DNA from: Rahnella woolbedingensis
Lineage (GTDB): Bacteria; Pseudomonadota; Gammaproteobacteria; Enterobacterales; Enterobacteriaceae
Assembly: GCF_003602095.1 (NCBI RefSeq)
Contig: NZ_RAHH01000008.1
Location: 153,930-217,929 of the forward strand
Length of the DNA: 64,000 nucleotides
Direction: 5' to 3'
Shown here: positions 45,728 to 54,086 of the stretch, in pieces
How the letters are laid out: the number at the start of each line of letters is the position of its first letter
How positions within the stretch are numbered: position 1 is the stretch's first letter
Program-made: the position numbers and the translations under genes
The notes under the pieces: generated by a model
The model's database searches: none
The model's input: only the letters and a program-made list of their open reading frames with translations
What the model was told of the DNA's origin: nothing

Positions 45728-47023
45728 TTAAGGCAATCGCGCAGCCTGACGTCTCAGGCCTTCAAAAATTGCATCACTGATTTTTGCCGGAAAATTAGCA
45801 GGTATTATTGCTTCAACATCTGCGATCACCTGCTCAGTTTTTTCCTTCATTTCCGTCATCATTACAGAGACATTTTCTTTCGAGTACTCAACGCGTTGCG
45901 CCGTCGACACAAAATGGCGGGGAAGAATTCTGTCCCAGTGAAAATGCCGGTTTTTCCCTAATACAGCCATCGCCATTTTGGCTTTCTTCACCGGAATTCC
46001 TTGTGGATTCATCAGAGGAAATGCTGACATCACGTCATAGAGCGGCGTCATGCGGTAAGCGCTGCCCGGCTCGATATAAACACTGAAATTTTTAGCATGA
46101 CCGTCAATGGCGGCCAGCATCCAGAAGAGGATCTGGCTTTTGAAGAAGATATCCCTGTCCGCCCCCGCCCGTTGAGAACCCAGTAAAAGCTTCATTGCGC
46201 GCGCAATTCCGAGGCCGCCATCAGATTCATACTTCAATGCGGGAGCAACACCCAGCGCCTGACAAAAATCTTCCTGAGGTAAGCGCATCAGCCAGGATCC
46301 ATCCTGCGACCAGCGGCGGTCAAAACGCTCAACGACTAACACTTTTTGCGTGCCAAAACAGGCAATCTCAGACCGTGCGACTGGGAATCCAAATTTTTCA
46401 GCTATCTTCAGACATAACCATTCATTCTCCACGCTCTCGCTGAGATCAATGCCATTGTTAGCGATATAACCAATAGGAAGTTTAAGGATATGGCTGGTAG
46501 GCGTACTTCCCTGCGGGCGGTGCCACTGGTCGCGATACCAGAGCAGCGCTGTTTTTTCCTGCGCACCAGCCAGAGAAATGCGGAAGTCTTCAATGTCAGC
46601 CTCCATGCCCAAAGGTGCATCTTTATACCCCTGCAAAAGCTGTTCGACATCTTTCTCGCCAAGCGGTCGGGCATGGACTTCAGTGACAGGCGCAACCTGA
46701 TCACCCTCAGGATAGAGCTGGATCGCACCGACGCAATCCCCGCCGATCCGCGAGAGCAAATCGAAGGGTTGTTTGGTCGGGATCTGGAAACGCGCCTGAA
46801 TGCGGCTGCGTATTTGTTGACTATCAGGCAGAAGATTATCGAAAAAATTGTACACCACCGCGCCGCGGAATTTATCTTCCTGTAGAGGTAATGATAATGA
46901 GATAGCGCGGGCTCCGGGGCGATCGAGCCAGCTTTGATGGTAAACAAATGACATTTCACCACTGCCACCTTTTTCCAGGGTACCGACAGCAATGCCATTT
47001 AATGCGAGCGTTAACTTATCCAT
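45728..47023 (-). CDS. hipA: HipA serine/threonine kinase toxin
   Basis: A 431-residue HipA close to E. coli HipA (440). Ser150 in DFRISLAGAQEKTALL is the autophosphorylation site, with the same number as in E. coli. The catalytic loop is AIDGHAKNFSVY and the metal-binding Asp lies in MTPLYDVMSAFP. HipA phosphorylates glutamyl-tRNA synthetase, lowers charged tRNA-Glu and triggers (p)ppGpp-dependent growth arrest and persistence. It starts 3 bp after hipB. All key residues are present and the frame is intact, so it is probably functional. Confidence 0.94.
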   Translation of the reverse strand: MDKLTLALNGIAVGTLEKGGSGEMSFVYHQSWLDRPGARAISLSLPLQEDKFRGAVVYNFFDNLLPDSQQIRSRIQARFQIPTKQPFDLLSRIGGDCVGAIQLYPEGDQVAPVTEVHARPLGEKDVEQLLQGYKDAPLGMEADIEDFRISLAGAQEKTALLWYRDQWHRPQGSTPTSHILKLPIGYIANNGIDLSESVENEWLCLKIAEKFGFPVARSEIACFGTQKVLVVERFDRRWSQDGSWLMRLPQEDFCQALGVAPALKYESDGGLGIARAMKLLLGSQRAGADRDIFFKSQILFWMLAAIDGHAKNFSVYIEPGSAYRMTPLYDVMSAFPLMNPQGIPVKKAKMAMAVLGKNRHFHWDRILPRHFVSTAQRVEYSKENVSVMMTEMKEKTEQVIADVEAIIPANFPAKISDAIFEGLRRQAARLP

Positions 47024-47026
47024 GTA

Positions 47027-47278
47027 TTACCACTCCTGATCCCAGGACGTCTTTTCCTTAGGATTACTATCTCTTGGCGTGATCTGTAGCTCTAAATCCA
47101 GCGCCGCCAATAATTTGAACAGGGTTTCCAGACGTGTACCGTCCGGATAATTTTCGAACTCAGAAACCGTAGACTGCTTCAGGCCAATGGTTTCAGCCGT
47201 TTTACTTTGGCTGAGTTTGCGCTTTTTTCGCTCATTACGCAGCGCATCGGCGAGCATTTTTGTAGAAGTAATGTTCAT
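47027..47278 (-). CDS. hipB: HipB antitoxin/repressor
   Basis: An 83-residue Xre-type helix-turn-helix protein (RNERKKRKLSQSKTAETIGL, then KQSTVSEFENYPDGTRLETL). The C terminus ends in Glu-Trp like E. coli HipB, whose terminal Trp docks on HipA and whose tail is the Lon degradation signal. It binds HipA and represses the operon at four operators just upstream. Confidence 0.94.
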   Translation of the reverse strand: MNITSTKMLADALRNERKKRKLSQSKTAETIGLKQSTVSEFENYPDGTRLETLFKLLAALDLELQITPRDSNPKEKTSWDQEW

Positions 47279-47280
47279 AT

Positions 47281-47298
47281 TATCCTCCCCGGCGGATA
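47281..47298. promoter_or_regulatory. hipBA operator O1
   Basis: TATCCTCCCCGGCGGATA fits the HipB consensus TATCC-N8-GGATA exactly. It begins 3 bp upstream of the hipB start codon. Confidence 0.9.
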
Positions 47299-47307
47299 AC
47301 TTCAGTG

Positions 47308-47325
47308 TATCCCTTGTAAGGGATA
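47308..47325. promoter_or_regulatory. hipBA operator O2
   Basis: TATCCCTTGTAAGGGATA is an exact TATCC-N8-GGATA, 27 bp from O1. Confidence 0.92.
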
Positions 47326-47335
47326 AATCAACTTC

Positions 47336-47353
47336 TATCCCTTACAGCAGATA
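47336..47353. promoter_or_regulatory. hipBA operator O3 (one mismatch)
   Basis: TATCCCTTACAGCAGATA fits TATCC-N8-GGATA with one mismatch (AGATA), 28 bp from O2. It is probably weaker. Confidence 0.82.
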
Positions 47354-47362
47354 AAATTAAAA

Positions 47363-47380
47363 TATCCCTTTCAGGGGATA
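47363..47380. promoter_or_regulatory. hipBA operator O4
   Basis: TATCCCTTTCAGGGGATA is an exact TATCC-N8-GGATA, 27 bp from O3. The four sites share helical phase to within one base. Confidence 0.92.
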
Positions 47381-47381
47381 T

Positions 47382-47426
47382 TACAGCCTAAAAGCTGTTA
47401 AATCTCAATACAGCTTAAACGCTGTA
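47382..47426. promoter_or_regulatory. Two 18-bp inverted repeats upstream of the GntR/UTRA gene
   Basis: TACAGCCTAAAAGCTGTT (47382-47399) and TACAGCTTAAACGCTGTA (47409-47426) share the form TACAGC-N6-GCTGT(A/T) and start 27 bp apart. They lie 60-104 bp before the regulator start and begin 2 bp after hip operator O4. They are the probable operators of the GntR/UTRA regulator, read in the opposite direction to hipBA. Confidence 0.75.
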
Positions 47427-47485
47427 ATTTGCCCATTGCCGCCCCGTCATGCTCAAATAGCTTTTTCACGCACGGATGAAACCCC

Positions 47486-48196
47486 ATGAAAAAAAGCGAA
47501 TTTATCGCTCAGGATTTACTGAGCAAGATTTATCAGAACAGCGGTTCGGTCCCTGAAAAGTTGCCGCCGGAGCGCCAGCTGGCGGAAGAATATGGGGTTT
47601 CGCGGTTTACGGTGCGCAAGGCGCTGGAAAAACTGGTGAGTATCGGTGCGGTGCATATCGTGCAGGGTTCCGGCATTTACATTAATGCGGGCGTCAGCAG
47701 CAATCCGCTGGTCTACAACTCGGTGACTGAGAAGAAATTCGCTGAAATCAGTTTCAAAATGCTGGAATTACACAAACGCCGCCCGGATAAAGAGGAACAG
47801 CAGGTTTTCGGTTTAAGCGCTGATGATTTTATCTGGGCGTTCACCCGCTTACGGCGGATAAATCTGCGCAATGTGCAGATTGAATATTCCCGTATGCCCG
47901 CAGAAGTGTTTGCCGATCTGAACCAGAAAACCATTGAGCATTCCATTCAGCAATATGTGCTGAGCAAGGGCTATGCGATTTCGCATTCCCTCACCCGTTA
48001 TCAGGCCGTGAATATCAGTAAGGAACAGGCGCAGACCCTCGGCTGCAAAAAAGGGATCGCCGCCATGCATATTACCAACAGAGGTATTTTGCAGGGCGGC
48101 AAGGTTTATGCGTTCAGCGATATTGTGGATATCGACTATTCCTGCACCTACGTCATCCCGTTTAATCAGGACAATCTGGCCTTTCGCCAGACATAA
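47486..48196 (+). CDS. GntR-family regulator with UTRA effector domain (HutC/FarR type)
   Basis: 236 residues. The winged helix (EFIAQDLLSKIYQNSGSVPE, then LPPERQLAEEYGVSRFTVRKALEKL) is followed by a UTRA ligand-binding domain from about residue 80 (KRRPDKEEQQVFGLSADDFI to IVDIDYSCTYVIPFNQ). Such regulators usually respond to phosphorylated sugars or sugar acids. The convergent RspA-like gene and the PTS permease next to it are likely targets. Stop codons of this gene and the RspA-like gene are 5 bp apart. Confidence 0.88.
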   Translation: MKKSEFIAQDLLSKIYQNSGSVPEKLPPERQLAEEYGVSRFTVRKALEKLVSIGAVHIVQGSGIYINAGVSSNPLVYNSVTEKKFAEISFKMLELHKRRPDKEEQQVFGLSADDFIWAFTRLRRINLRNVQIEYSRMPAEVFADLNQKTIEHSIQQYVLSKGYAISHSLTRYQAVNISKEQAQTLGCKKGIAAMHITNRGILQGGKVYAFSDIVDIDYSCTYVIPFNQDNLAFRQT

Positions 48197-48201
48197 GCAG
48201 A

Positions 48202-49401
48202 TTACGGCGTGTGGATCACGCCATCCGGCAGGCGGCTTTGCGTCCATTCATGTGGCCGGTACACCACCGGAAACTCTGCGGCGGCCTGTTGGTTAAAGCC
48301 CACACCAATCCCTGCTTCTTCTCCCGGATAAAAATAGCCGTTCTCGGGCTTCTGTGCGCCGGGGAACACCTGCTGCGTGTTCGCCGGATAGGCGACAAAT
48401 TCCTGGATAGCCGCGTTATGCAGATGAATATTGAGATGCGTATTCACCGCTGCGCCAATGGGTGTCATGTCCGGAGGACAATGCCAGGCGAGCCGCACGC
48501 CAAAACTCTGGCAGAAATGCGCCAGTTTTAATGCCGGTGTGATGCCGCCGATTTGCGAAACGTGGCAGCGGATGAAATCGATCCGGCGGTTGATAATCAG
48601 ATCTTTCCATTCGGCGGGATTATTGAATAATTCACCGGTCGCCAGCGGAACAGCGGTCTGACTGCGGATCTGCGCCAGCCAGTCGTTCTGGTCCGGCGGC
48701 AAAATATCTTCGATAAAATAAGGCCGGTACTGTTCAACGGCTTTGGCGAACTGCACTGCCTGTTGCGGGAACAAACGCTCGTGAACGTCATGCAGAATGT
48801 GGAATTGATTGCCGTATTTTTCACGCAACGCTTTGAACATCGCCAGCGTGTTGTCGATGTACTGATCCTGATCGTAATACGCGCCCGCCGTCGGTTCGCG
48901 GGTGCTGTGAAAATCCTGCGCATTGCCGCCGTAAAAGCCCAGCTGACAGCGGATGTGGCGATAACCTTCGGCCAGCAATCTGTCCACTTCGCCGTACAAT
49001 TCTTCCAGCGTTTCACCCGCTGCGTGGCTGTAGGCCGTTACCGCATCTTTCGATTTGCCGCCGAACAGATGGTACAGAGGCATATTCGCCAGCTTACCTT
49101 TGATATCCCACAATGCCATATCGATGCCCGCGATAGCATTGTTGATCACCGGTCCGTTACGCCAGTAAGCGTTCACCATCATCATCTGCCAGAGATCTTC
49201 AATGTGATTCGCATCGCGTCCCATCAGCAGCGGTTTGAGATATTCATCCACCATCAGTTTGACGGCCAGCGGGCGCTGCTGGAACGTCGCGCAGCCCAGA
49301 CCGAAAACGCCACGATCAGTTTCAATTCTGACCACCACTAAATTATGACGATCGGGACGTGTTATCTGGCATTCGATATTTGTGATCAGCACAGGCTGCA
49401 T
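48202..49401 (-). CDS. Enolase-superfamily dehydratase, RspA/ManD group
   Basis: A 399-residue mandelate racemase/muconate lactonising enzyme-type protein. Metal ligands are Asp in [10 protein letters not shown], Glu in YFIEDILPP and Glu in LATGELFNN. The active-site His is in [14 protein letters not shown]. The features match the D-mannonate dehydratase/RspA (starvation sensing) subgroup, which dehydrates sugar acids, some very slowly. With a UTRA regulator, PTS permease and FAH-type hydrolase nearby, a sugar-acid pathway is inferred; the substrate is not determined. Confidence 0.87.
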   Translation of the reverse strand: MQPVLITNIECQITRPDRHNLVVVRIETDRGVFGLGCATFQQRPLAVKLMVDEYLKPLLMGRDANHIEDLWQMMMVNAYWRNGPVINNAIAGIDMALWDIKGKLANMPLYHLFGGKSKDAVTAYSHAAGETLEELYGEVDRLLAEGYRHIRCQLGFYGGNAQDFHSTREPTAGAYYDQDQYIDNTLAMFKALREKYGNQFHILHDVHERLFPQQAVQFAKAVEQYRPYFIEDILPPDQNDWLAQIRSQTAVPLATGELFNNPAEWKDLIINRRIDFIRCHVSQIGGITPALKLAHFCQSFGVRLAWHCPPDMTPIGAAVNTHLNIHLHNAAIQEFVAYPANTQQVFPGAQKPENGYFYPGEEAGIGVGFNQQAAAEFPVVYRPHEWTQSRLPDGVIHTP

Positions 49402-49711
49402 GATAAATCCTTAATAAAAACCGTTATTCCTTTTTCATGAAAAAGGCGGCGGAAATAATCGTATTAGGGTTATTTCACCGTATTTTCATCCTGTTTGTAA
49501 ACCTAAAATTCAGGCTTTTATTTTGGTTTGAAAGCATGCCTTATTATCAGTAAAAAACAGACCAATTTAGCCATGACGCACTAAATCAGCGGCTGGCAGT
49601 GAAGTTTTGTGATGAAGATCCTGTTTTATTGGTTTGTTTTTGAAAACTGCTCTCATTACACTCCCAGTCAATCAAATAAAGAATAATTCATTTATCTTCG
49701 CGGGGTTCAGG
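49402..49711. promoter_or_regulatory. Divergent control region between the RspA-like and PTS genes
   Basis: About 310 bp, A/T-rich, with no credible gene. It contains a perfect 18-bp palindrome (49429-49446) near the RspA-like start. No copy of the TACAGC-N6-GCTGTA repeat was found here. Confidence 0.55.
49429..49446. promoter_or_regulatory. Perfect 18-bp palindrome upstream of the RspA-like gene
   Basis: CCTTTTTCATGAAAAAGG is its own reverse complement and begins 28 bp upstream of the RspA-like ATG. It could be an operator or form a hairpin in the leader. Confidence 0.6.
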
Positions 49712-51127
49712 GTGAATACAGAAATAATGCAGTCGGTCATTAAACTGGTCGGCGGTGCGGGAAATATTAATAAAGTCTGGCATTGTATGACCCGTCTTCG
49801 TTTTGATTTAGGTGATGAAAATAAAGTGGCCTGGGAAGAAATTAAAAATCTGCCCGGCGTACTCGGCGCGCAAAGTCAGAGTGGCCAGGTGCAGATCATC
49901 ATCGGTCCGAAAGTGAATATCTGGTACGAAGCCATCGTGTCGCAGCTGGAGCCGATCAGTGATAGCGCGGCTGCATCAACAGGAAATGTCTCCACAAAAG
50001 GACGTAAAAGTCTGATCACGATGTTCATGGATACTGTGTCCGGCGTGTTCGGCCCGATCGTTCCGGCCATTGCAGGGGCGGGGATGATCAAAGGCCTGCT
50101 GGCCGGATTAATCGCCCTGAAGGTGATTTCTCCCAAAAGTGACACGGTGATGATCATCGATTTGATCGCCAGCGGTGTGTTTTACTTCCTGCCGTTTTTC
50201 CTGGCGGTTTCTGCGGCGAAGATTTTCAAAACCAATGAATATCTCGCTGCCGCCGTGGCAGCCTGCCTGATGTATCCCACGCTGATAGACGCTGCCAAAG
50301 CGCTCGCCAGCCATACCGCAGGCGCGCCGACGGCGTTGTATTTTATGCATGCGTTGCCGGTATCCGTTTTCAACTATTCGGCGAGCGTCATTCCGGTGAT
50401 TTTCTCGGTGCTGGCGCTGAGTTACATCCACCGGTGGGTGGATAAAATTATGCCGGACGTGCTGAAAACCGTCTTTACGCCGACGCTGACTCTGTTCATT
50501 GCCGCACTGGTGTCACTGACGTTGATCGGCCCGGCGGGGATTTATCTCGGCAATTTGCTGGCGTTTGGCATTCAGGAGTTATTCAATGTGTCGGCGGTAT
50601 TTGCCGGATTTATTGTCGGTGCGATCCGACCGTTGGCGATCCTCACCGGTATGCACCACGCGATGACACCGATTGCGTTGCAGAACTTCACCGATCAGGG
50701 CTGGGACATGCTGATGCCAATGATGTTTATGGCCAACATGGCGATTGCCGGATCGACATTTGCGATTTACTTCCATGTCAAAACCCGCGAGCAGAAATCC
50801 GTGGTGCTGTCTGCGGCGATTTCCGGTCTGCTGGGGATCACTGAGCCTGCGCTGTTTGGCGTGCTGACGCGCTACAAAAAAGCGTTTATCGCCACCACCA
50901 TCAGCAGTTCTGTGGCGTCCGCGTTTATCGCCTTCTTCGGGGTACGGTTGTATGGCTATATTCTGTCGAGCATTTTCAGCCTGCCCGCTTACATCGGCCC
51001 GTATTTCATCTACATTCTGATGGGCGTGGTGCTCTCGCTGGGGCTTTCCTTTACGCTGACGTATCTGATGGTCGTTAAAAATAAAGGCACCGAACAAACG
51101 GGGCCTCTGGTTAATCAGACTCGCTGA
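49712..51127 (+). CDS. PTS EIIBC permease, glucose/beta-glucoside superfamily
   Basis: About 471 residues. An N-terminal EIIB domain carries phospho-Cys25 in GNINKVWHCMTRLRFDL, then a linker (DSAAASTGNVSTKGRK, about 94-109). A membrane EIIC of about ten helices follows, with the substrate signature region PLAILTGMHHAMTPIALQN and GITEPALFGVLTRYKKAF. No EIIA domain is attached, so an EIIA from elsewhere (such as EIIA-Glc) must supply phosphate. GTG at 49712 is the assumed start; the ATG at 49727 is an alternative, and the open frame to 49634 has no ribosome site. Sugar unknown. Confidence 0.87.
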   Translation: MNTEIMQSVIKLVGGAGNINKVWHCMTRLRFDLGDENKVAWEEIKNLPGVLGAQSQSGQVQIIIGPKVNIWYEAIVSQLEPISDSAAASTGNVSTKGRKSLITMFMDTVSGVFGPIVPAIAGAGMIKGLLAGLIALKVISPKSDTVMIIDLIASGVFYFLPFFLAVSAAKIFKTNEYLAAAVAACLMYPTLIDAAKALASHTAGAPTALYFMHALPVSVFNYSASVIPVIFSVLALSYIHRWVDKIMPDVLKTVFTPTLTLFIAALVSLTLIGPAGIYLGNLLAFGIQELFNVSAVFAGFIVGAIRPLAILTGMHHAMTPIALQNFTDQGWDMLMPMMFMANMAIAGSTFAIYFHVKTREQKSVVLSAAISGLLGITEPALFGVLTRYKKAFIATTISSSVASAFIAFFGVRLYGYILSSIFSLPAYIGPYFIYILMGVVLSLGLSFTLTYLMVVKNKGTEQTGPLVNQTR

Positions 51128-51133
51128 GGTTTA

Positions 51134-52006
51134 TCAGGCCGCTGTCTTTGAATGTGAAATCTCAGACAGCGGTGCATTCTGAATCAGATTGGTCAGTCGT
51201 CCGATATTTTCAATTTCCACTTCAATCTTGTCATTTTCATGCAGGAACAACGGCGGCACGCGGGTTTTACCGACGCCACCGGGTGAACCGGTCATGATCA
51301 CATCGCCCGGTGAAAGCTGGGTGAAGGTGCTGATATAAGCGATCATCTGTGGAATGGTGTGGATCATGCTGGCGGTGGTATCGTCCTGCACCAGCCGATC
51401 ATTCAGCCAGGTTTTGATACTCAGGTTTTGCGGGTCACCCACTTCATCCGGCGTCACCATCCACGGGCCAAACGCGCCTGTCGACGGCCAGTTTTTCCCG
51501 GCGGTATACCATTTATGCTGCCAGTCGCGCACCGAACCATCCATATAGCAGCTGTAACCGGCGACAAAATCGAGCGCGTCATCCGCTGAAATATTGCGAC
51601 CCGTGCGGCCGATAATAATCGCCAGTTCACCTTCATAATCAAACTGCTCAGAAGAAGCCGGTTTAATAATGGTGCCGTTGTGGCCGACCTGCGAATCCGC
51701 AAAGCGGACAAACAGCGTTGGCGCGTCGCTGGTTTCGTTAAATTCTTTGCGCTTTTCCGCGTAGTTCATACCCACGCCGAAAATTTTCCCCGGACGGTCG
51801 ATAACCGGCAGGAAACGGATGTCATTCAGCTGAAGATCCGCAGGCAGCGCAATATAGCGTTGCAGTTCTGAAAGTGAATGACGTGCCATGAATTCGTTAA
51901 TATCGCGACATCCTGAGTGGCTGCCAACGTCGACAATCCCCTCTTCTTTATAGATGCCGAAGCTTTTGGTGTGGTCTTTGCTGATGGTGAAATTAACAAT
52001 TTTCAT
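51134..52006 (-). CDS. Fumarylacetoacetate hydrolase-family protein
   Basis: A 290-residue FAH-family enzyme. The metal site is in FDYEGELAIIIGRTGRNIS (the E-x-E pair) and SCYMDGSVRDWQ, with VIMTGSPGGVGKTR near residue 245. Members hydrolyse or decarboxylate 2-keto acids, including 2,4-diketo-3-deoxy sugar acids. It may therefore act after the RspA-like dehydratase. Convergent with the PTS gene (6 bp between stops), so it belongs to a separate transcript starting in 52007-52164, which it shares with a divergent LysR gene. Confidence 0.86.
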   Translation of the reverse strand: MKIVNFTISKDHTKSFGIYKEEGIVDVGSHSGCRDINEFMARHSLSELQRYIALPADLQLNDIRFLPVIDRPGKIFGVGMNYAEKRKEFNETSDAPTLFVRFADSQVGHNGTIIKPASSEQFDYEGELAIIIGRTGRNISADDALDFVAGYSCYMDGSVRDWQHKWYTAGKNWPSTGAFGPWMVTPDEVGDPQNLSIKTWLNDRLVQDDTTASMIHTIPQMIAYISTFTQLSPGDVIMTGSPGGVGKTRVPPLFLHENDKIEVEIENIGRLTNLIQNAPLSEISHSKTAA

Positions 52007-52164
52007 AGATGCACTTAGATTCTTATTTTACTTAAAACAGGTAAATTCGCTGGCGTTCGTGTTGCAAAAACGGCTTGCCCGTCGCAACGTCGGCGTGATT
52101 ATTGACCCTGCCTCTCATGCCTTCTACTATATTTTATTACCGAATTGATGAATTTCAGGAATCC

Positions 52165-53088
52165 ATGTTAAATAACAGAGATTTAGATTACTTCGTGACG
52201 GCTGCACAGTTGATGAATTTGAGACTTGCGTCACAAAATTTAAATATAACTCAGCCTGCACTTTCTAAATCCATCACCCGTTTAGAGAAAGAACTGAAGA
52301 TAAAACTGTTCAAACGGGCAGGACGCGGACTCGAACTGACCGAAGCGGGGCGGGTGCTATATCAGCGCGGTCTGGCATTGCAAAGTTCCTATCTGGAAAT
52401 TGGCGAAATAATGAATGAACTGAGCAGCGGCGCGGGCGGGATCGTACGCGTGGGTGTCTCAGGTTCCGCAACGCAATTCCTGCTGCCTGAAATCTGCAAA
52501 ATGCTGCAATCGCAGGTGCCGAACATGAAACTGGAAATCCAGATCGGCATGAACGATGTGCTTTTTGCCCTTCTGGAACGTCATGCTATTGATGTGATCA
52601 TCGGGCCGCTGATTAATTACGACAGCCCGGTGGTGCAGTTGCCGGTGACGGCAGACCGGGTGATCGTCGCTGCCTCACGCGACCATCCGCTGGCCGGAAA
52701 ACCTGCCAGTCTGCGCGAACTCAGCCGTTATGGCTGGATCTTACCGGCGAAAACCGTGTCGATGCGCCAGTGGCTGGATAAAATGTTCTATGAAAATCAT
52801 TGCTCACCGCCGGACGTGAAAGTGGAAATCAGTTCGCTGGCATCGGTGCCGGGGCTGATTGCAAAGAGCGGATTGCTGAGCTTTTTATCAGAAAACATTT
52901 TGGTGGAAGAAGAATTTCTGTCGCGGCTAATCCGTATCGATAACGATCAGTTAGTGATGGAACGCCGGGTTGGGATCACCTGGCTGGAGGGCGCATTTCT
53001 TTCGCCTGCCACGCAGAAAGTGATCGACGTGACGAAAAGCGTCGGGCAGAAAATGCAGATGGAGGCCCGCCGGATAATGGACGACTGA
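52165..53088 (+). CDS. LysR-family regulator
   Basis: A 307-residue LysR regulator with the helix-turn-helix MLNNRDLDYFVTAAQLMNLR, then ASQNLNITQPALSKSITRLE. The effector domain starts near residue 90 (GGIVRVGVSGSATQFLL). ATG at 52165 has AGGA 4 nt upstream; the open frame to 52102 lacks support. Head-to-head with the FAH-family gene, which it probably controls. It is also convergent with the oligopeptide ABC operon. Confidence 0.88.
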   Translation: MLNNRDLDYFVTAAQLMNLRLASQNLNITQPALSKSITRLEKELKIKLFKRAGRGLELTEAGRVLYQRGLALQSSYLEIGEIMNELSSGAGGIVRVGVSGSATQFLLPEICKMLQSQVPNMKLEIQIGMNDVLFALLERHAIDVIIGPLINYDSPVVQLPVTADRVIVAASRDHPLAGKPASLRELSRYGWILPAKTVSMRQWLDKMFYENHCSPPDVKVEISSLASVPGLIAKSGLLSFLSENILVEEEFLSRLIRIDNDQLVMERRVGITWLEGAFLSPATQKVIDVTKSVGQKMQMEARRIMDD

Positions 53089-53120
53089 ATACCGGCGGGT
53101 GCGGGTTTATTTCGCTTTTT

Positions 53121-54086
53121 CTATACCAGATGGCAGGCTACGCGGTGGCCGTTTTCCACTTCGCGTAACAGTGGAATTTCCTCGCGGCAACGCGCCATGG
53201 CATGCGGGCAGCGGGTGTGAAAACGACAACCGGCGGGCGGTTTGGACGGATCCGGAATTTCACCGCTGACCATCGCCACCGGTTCGCTGTCTGGATCGAG
53301 CGTCGGCACCGCCGCCAGCAAAGCCTGCGTGTAGGGATGCAAAGGCCGCTGAAACAGCACATCGCGGCTGGCGGTTTCCACCAGCTGACCGAGATACATC
53401 ACCGCCACGTCATCACAAAGATGTTCAACGACGCCCAGATCATGCGAGATAAACAAAAACGTCACGCCGTGATCGTCACGTAAATCCGAGAACAGATTGA
53501 TGATCTGCGCCTGAATGGAAACATCCAGCGCGGAAATAGGTTCGTCCGCAATGATAAATTCCGGTTGCAAGATCAGCGCCCGGGCAATGCCGATGCGCTG
53601 GCGCTGACCACCGGAAAATTCGTGCGGGAAGCGGTTGTAATGCAACGGCGACAGCCCGCAGATTTTCATCACCTCCAGCACTTTTTCCCGCAGCTCTGCG
53701 CGGGAACATAACTGATGTTCACGCATCGCCTCGCCGATAGCGTCACCAACGCGGATCCGCGGGTTCAGAGAACTGTAGGGATCCTGAAACACCAGCTGGA
53801 TTTTCGGACGCAGCGCCTTCAGCTGTTTAGGCTTGAGGGCGTGAAGATCTTCGCCGCGAAACTTCACGCTGCCAGCGGTCTTGTCATACAGCCCCAGCAG
53901 CGTGCGCCCTACCGTGGTTTTCCCGCTGCCAGATTCGCCGACCAGACCGAAAATCGTGCCTTTGCGGATGTTAAAACTGACGCCATCCACGGCGCGCAGC
54001 TGGCCGGTTTCCTGACCGAATACTCCGTCGCGGATCGGGAAATACTTTTTCAGCCCGTCGACTTCAATCAGATATTCCACGCTCAT
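53121..54086 (-). CDS. Oligopeptide ABC ATPase (OppF/DppF type)
   Basis: A 321-residue ATPase. Walker A GESGSGKTTVGR, signature FSGGQRQRIGIARAL, Walker B FIIADEPISALD, switch His in LFISHDLGVVEHL. The C-terminal oligopeptide domain has the Cys-containing GCRFHTRCPHAMARCREE, a 4Fe-4S-type motif found in DppD/DppF-class ATPases. Last gene of a five-gene operon; its ATG overlaps the oppD-type stop by 4 bp. Confidence 0.92.
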   Translation of the reverse strand: MSVEYLIEVDGLKKYFPIRDGVFGQETGQLRAVDGVSFNIRKGTIFGLVGESGSGKTTVGRTLLGLYDKTAGSVKFRGEDLHALKPKQLKALRPKIQLVFQDPYSSLNPRIRVGDAIGEAMREHQLCSRAELREKVLEVMKICGLSPLHYNRFPHEFSGGQRQRIGIARALILQPEFIIADEPISALDVSIQAQIINLFSDLRDDHGVTFLFISHDLGVVEHLCDDVAVMYLGQLVETASRDVLFQRPLHPYTQALLAAVPTLDPDSEPVAMVSGEIPDPSKPPAGCRFHTRCPHAMARCREEIPLLREVENGHRVACHLV

